From assembly GCA_050011535.1 (NCBI GenBank), contig JBEKIX010000008.1, positions 16,443 through 80,442 on the forward strand: a stretch of DNA of 64,000 nt. Reading direction: 5' to 3'. The notes beneath the pieces were generated by a model. That model searched no databases. It had not been told where the DNA came from and saw nothing but the letters and a program-made list of their open reading frames with translations. A program made the translations under genes and the position numbers. Source of the stretch: JAFNAG01 sp050011535 (GTDB taxonomy: Bacteria; Acidobacteriota; UBA6911). This document shows positions 62,097-64,000 of the stretch, in pieces; the stretch's first letter is position 1, and each line of letters starts with the position of its first letter.

Positions 62097-62520
62097 CGCC
62101 GGGCAGTGGCCTGCTCTCCGCGGAGCAACCGGCTTGCTGAACTCCGCGGAATACAGTGGCTGGCCATCACAGTGCGCCAGCCGCCCTGGGACCGCGCGCG
62201 TCCCGCGCGCTGAATCCGACGACGACCGCAGCATGCGCAGTGCGCAGGCTCCGCGGATCCGCAGACAATTGAAGCCTGCCTGCAATGGCACGATCCTGTC
62301 GCCAAACCGCGATGCGTGGCCATACACGTTCCGGCGCGCGGGACGCGCGCGGTCCCAGGACCAGGCCGCCGTTCCAGCAACTCGCAGAAACGGCTCGCCG
62401 GAACCGCTTAGCCTGTCAGGGTCGCACGGCCAGAGGCCGTGGGTTTAGCTGTTACCAACGCTGGAACAGCAGAGCATTGTCGTGTCTCGCCGCCGGAGGC
62501 TATGGTTTACCTTAACGAAA
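62097..62520. other. 424-bp intergenic region with inverted repeat
   Basis: No gene is supported. It contains a 26-bp perfect inverted repeat, listed separately, and a short GGCCAGAGGCC-type palindrome near 62429. Otherwise nothing defined. Confidence 0.65.
62185..62359. repeat. 26-bp perfect inverted repeat, GC-rich
   Basis: The arms at 62185-62210 (CCTGGGACCGCG...) and 62334-62359 are exact reverse complements, 123 bp apart. The 'gggacgcgcgcggtccca' character recalls short dispersed repeats common between acidobacterial genes; that comparison is from memory. The paired arms suggest a REPIN-like unit. Confidence 0.75.
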
Positions 62521-63300
62521 CTATCGGGATTCAACGTCTCCGTAGAGCCGCCGCGTATTCTCGCGCACGGCTTCTATCACCGCGCCCTCGCTGATTCTTT
62601 TGATCTCGGCGATGGCTTGGATCGAGAGCATGGCGCGGGCAGGCTCGTTGCGCTCCTGCGGACTGGGGCCGAGAACCGGACTGTCGGTCTCGACAAGCAG
62701 GCACTCCAGCGAAAGATTCCGGATCAGTTTCTGCTTCTGTGGTGAGCGCACAATCGACGGCGGGACGGAGAAGAAGAACCCGGCTTCCATAGCGGGCAGG
62801 GCGGCGCTGCTCTTGCCGTCGAACGCGTGCATCTGGACCCTTGTGGCTCCGCGCTCCAGCAGAAGAGCAACCGTTTGCCTGCCTGCCGAGCGCGAATGCA
62901 CGTTTAGCGGCAGGTTCAGCTCAAGTGCAAGGGCAATAAACCCGCCAAAGATCTCACGCTGCAGCTCCCATTGCGCCTCCTCCTGCACCGCCCAATGGTC
63001 GAGCCCGACCTCGCCGATCGCGATCAACCTGCTCCGATGCCTGCGTATGAAGCCGTGCATCTCCTCCGCCTGCTGGAGACTGAGGAGCGTCGGGTAAAGG
63101 CCTGCGGCTGGCCGAATCATGGGATGCACAACGGTTAATTCCAGGTTCTTTCGCGCATCGGCGAGATTCTCCCCCACTGCGATGACGGCGGCGATCCCTG
63201 CCTTCCCGGCTCTTTCAAGCACTTCGTCGCGGTCAGCGTCGAAAACGGAATCACACAGATGGGCATGGGTATCCACGACGGGATGAGCATGACGACTCAA
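62521..63300 (-). CDS. TatD-family metal-dependent hydrolase
   Basis: The 259-residue TIM-barrel protein has the metal motif DTHAHL at the start (residues 10-15), IGEVGLDHW near residue 95, NVHSRSAG near residue 133, MHAFDGK, and LVETDSPVLGP near residue 205. TatD proteins are 3'-5' DNases or amidohydrolase-like enzymes. GLDH replaces the common GLDY/F, a small change. It stands alone on the minus strand. Confidence 0.92.
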   Translation of the reverse strand: MSRHAHPVVDTHAHLCDSVFDADRDEVLERAGKAGIAAVIAVGENLADARKNLELTVVHPMIRPAAGLYPTLLSLQQAEEMHGFIRRHRSRLIAIGEVGLDHWAVQEEAQWELQREIFGGFIALALELNLPLNVHSRSAGRQTVALLLERGATRVQMHAFDGKSSAALPAMEAGFFFSVPPSIVRSPQKQKLIRNLSLECLLVETDSPVLGPSPQERNEPARAMLSIQAIAEIKRISEGAVIEAVRENTRRLYGDVESR

Positions 63301-63461
63301 GATCTCTCCTCTCAGCCGCGACCCTCAGCATTCCTTTTCTGAGACTGTGTGTCAAGGCGTTGAAATGTCGGGATCGAAATCGGGATCGCGGCGTTTCCAG
63401 GCCGACGTTCTCTCTTGAGGCTGCATGCGCGCATTGCTATGATGATGGCCGGTTCTCTTTT

Positions 63462-63514
63462 GCGCCCATAGCTCAGGTGGATAGAGCATCTGCCTTCTAA
63501 GCCTATCGAGCGCA
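63462..63514 (+). pseudogene. truncated tRNA-Arg (anticodon TCT)
   Basis: The 5' half is a clean tRNA: acceptor GCGCCCA, D-arm GCTC/GAGC, anticodon stem TCTGC and loop CTTCTAA with anticodon TCT. After GC (63502) the sequence jumps to CTATCGAGCGCA, which resembles the end of the T-arm plus acceptor strand (GAGCGC, discriminator A). About 20-25 bases of anticodon stem, variable loop and T-arm are missing. No CCA follows. It cannot fold as a full tRNA. Confidence 0.7.
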
Positions 63515-63541
63515 ATTTCGTAAACCGCTGAAAACACAGCG

Positions 63542-63571
63542 AAACCCGCTAACCACGCGGGTTTTCGTGTT
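63542..63571. terminator. terminator hairpin after the tRNA-Arg remnant
   Basis: AAACCCGC (63542-63549) pairs with GCGGGTTT (63557-63564) around a seven-base loop and is followed by TCGTGTTTCTT. It is typical of a tRNA-gene terminator and also overlaps the stop of the minus-strand zinc-finger gene, so it may work both ways. Confidence 0.65.
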
Positions 63572-64000
63572 TCTTGTGCGGGTCATTTCGTCGCCGTCTT
63601 TCCCCTACTTTCCCGCCTCGTCTCCGATAATTCCCCTTCGATTTCCCTACAGGCTTTCGGCCTGGCTTAGCGGCGCCTGCGCGAAATCTCCGGACCCTGG
63701 CACGACCCGAGCACGCCTTGGAGCAATACACCGCCCTCCTAGTGGGCCTGAAGAAGACGTTTCCACATTTGGGCTCGGGACATCGGCCGATGTGCTCACC
63801 CGCCGCGCCGGCGATGAGGTGCCAGAGCACGATCATAAATAGATCGTGGGCACTGCCTCGGATCATCGGAAAGGCTATTTCATCGTGGGCGAGCTTGATC
63901 AATCCATATTTGGCGGTCAAGGTCATTTCGGGTATGGCCATCCGTGGCGGACTTCCATGGGCGCACTCGGCAACAAACCGCCGGCATTTCTTCTGCAGGG
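63549..64000 (-). CDS. CGNR-like zinc-finger protein, 5' end outside the window
   Basis: The frame holds an internal ATG at 63941 (130 residues from there), but it stays open to the right edge, so the protein is larger. Near the middle CPEPKCGNVFFRPTRRAVYC then CSGRARVRRF forms a C4 zinc finger like the CGNR domain, with a basic RARVRR segment that probably binds nucleic acid. The C-terminal tail is Lys/Arg-rich. The upstream part (LFMIVLWHLIAGAAG) is helical. ABATE-CGNR proteins are putative stress regulators; the role here is unknown. Confidence 0.65.
   Translation of the reverse strand, partial: LQKKCRRFVAECAHGSPPRMAIPEMTLTAKYGLIKLAHDEIAFPMIRGSAHDLFMIVLWHLIAGAAGEHIGRCPEPKCGNVFFRPTRRAVYCSKACSGRARVRRFRAGAAKPGRKPVGKSKGNYRRRGGKVGERRRRNDPHKKHENPRG

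Noticed and set aside
63462..63571. group I intron or split tRNA as explanation for the broken tRNA-Arg
   Set aside because: The remaining 3' piece lacks the T-arm and sits only a few bases away; the next about 490 bases show no intron core or missing tRNA half.

Overview
The window is a gene-dense bacterial chromosome segment, GC-rich by eye, with a Gram-negative (diderm) envelope gene set: Omp85 proteins, TamB, a patatin-type outer-membrane autotransporter and a SurA-like factor. The mix of an F-type ATPase operon with both b and b' subunits, a long dcw cluster, secreted S9 and M1 peptidases with Gly-Arg-rich inserts, Spy-like proteins and many short palindromic repeats suggests Acidobacteriota. 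That assignment is inference, because no rRNA or marker search could be run.

Layout. 1-513: small membrane protein, open at the left edge. 671-6778 (-): F1Fo ATP synthase operon atpF'-F-H-A-G-D-C, with a recognisable promoter at 6863-6891 and no a or c subunit. 6931-11046: GT87-like mannosyltransferase, folE, YihY/BrkB protein, queA. 11256-12206: anti-sigma-like protein and Spy-like protein without a sigma gene. 12254-16983 (-): housekeeping run rplU-rpmA-(terminator)-obgE-nadD-rsfS-rlmH-dksA-like-comF. 17115-27707 (-): ychF, Omp85 (BamA/TamA), SurA-like, TamB, then an OmpR-type response regulator and sensor kinase.

27708-46853 (+): the dcw division and cell-wall cluster mraZ-rsmH-ftsL-ftsI-murE-murF-mraY-murD-ftsW-murG-murC-ftsQ-ftsA-ftsZ, ending in a type Vd patatin autotransporter gene that overlaps the ftsZ stop. 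Four repeats with a 10-bp period in front of mraZ look like the MraZ autoregulatory operator. murB and ddl are absent from the cluster.

46864-64000: a more accessory-looking stretch. It holds a rhomboid protease, RNase PH, RdgB, tRNA-Pro(UGG), a Cpx-like module (Spy-like protein, GTAAA direct repeats, a response regulator broken by an internal deletion, an intact kinase), a ParE/Phd toxin-antitoxin pair with its operator, S9B and M1 peptidases, a GT39-like membrane glycosyltransferase, a phospholipase D-like protein and TatD. Between these genes lie several repeat elements: a RAYT transposase relic between two inverted REP-like sequences, a 274-bp MITE-like element beside the PLD gene, two long inverted repeats, a 7-bp tandem repeat, and a tRNA-Arg(UCU) gene lacking its T-arm region.

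Most of the window is core housekeeping. The points most worth a second look are the broken regulator with intact partners, the REP/RAYT element, the MITE forming the upstream region of the PLD gene, and the truncated tRNA-Arg near the right edge.
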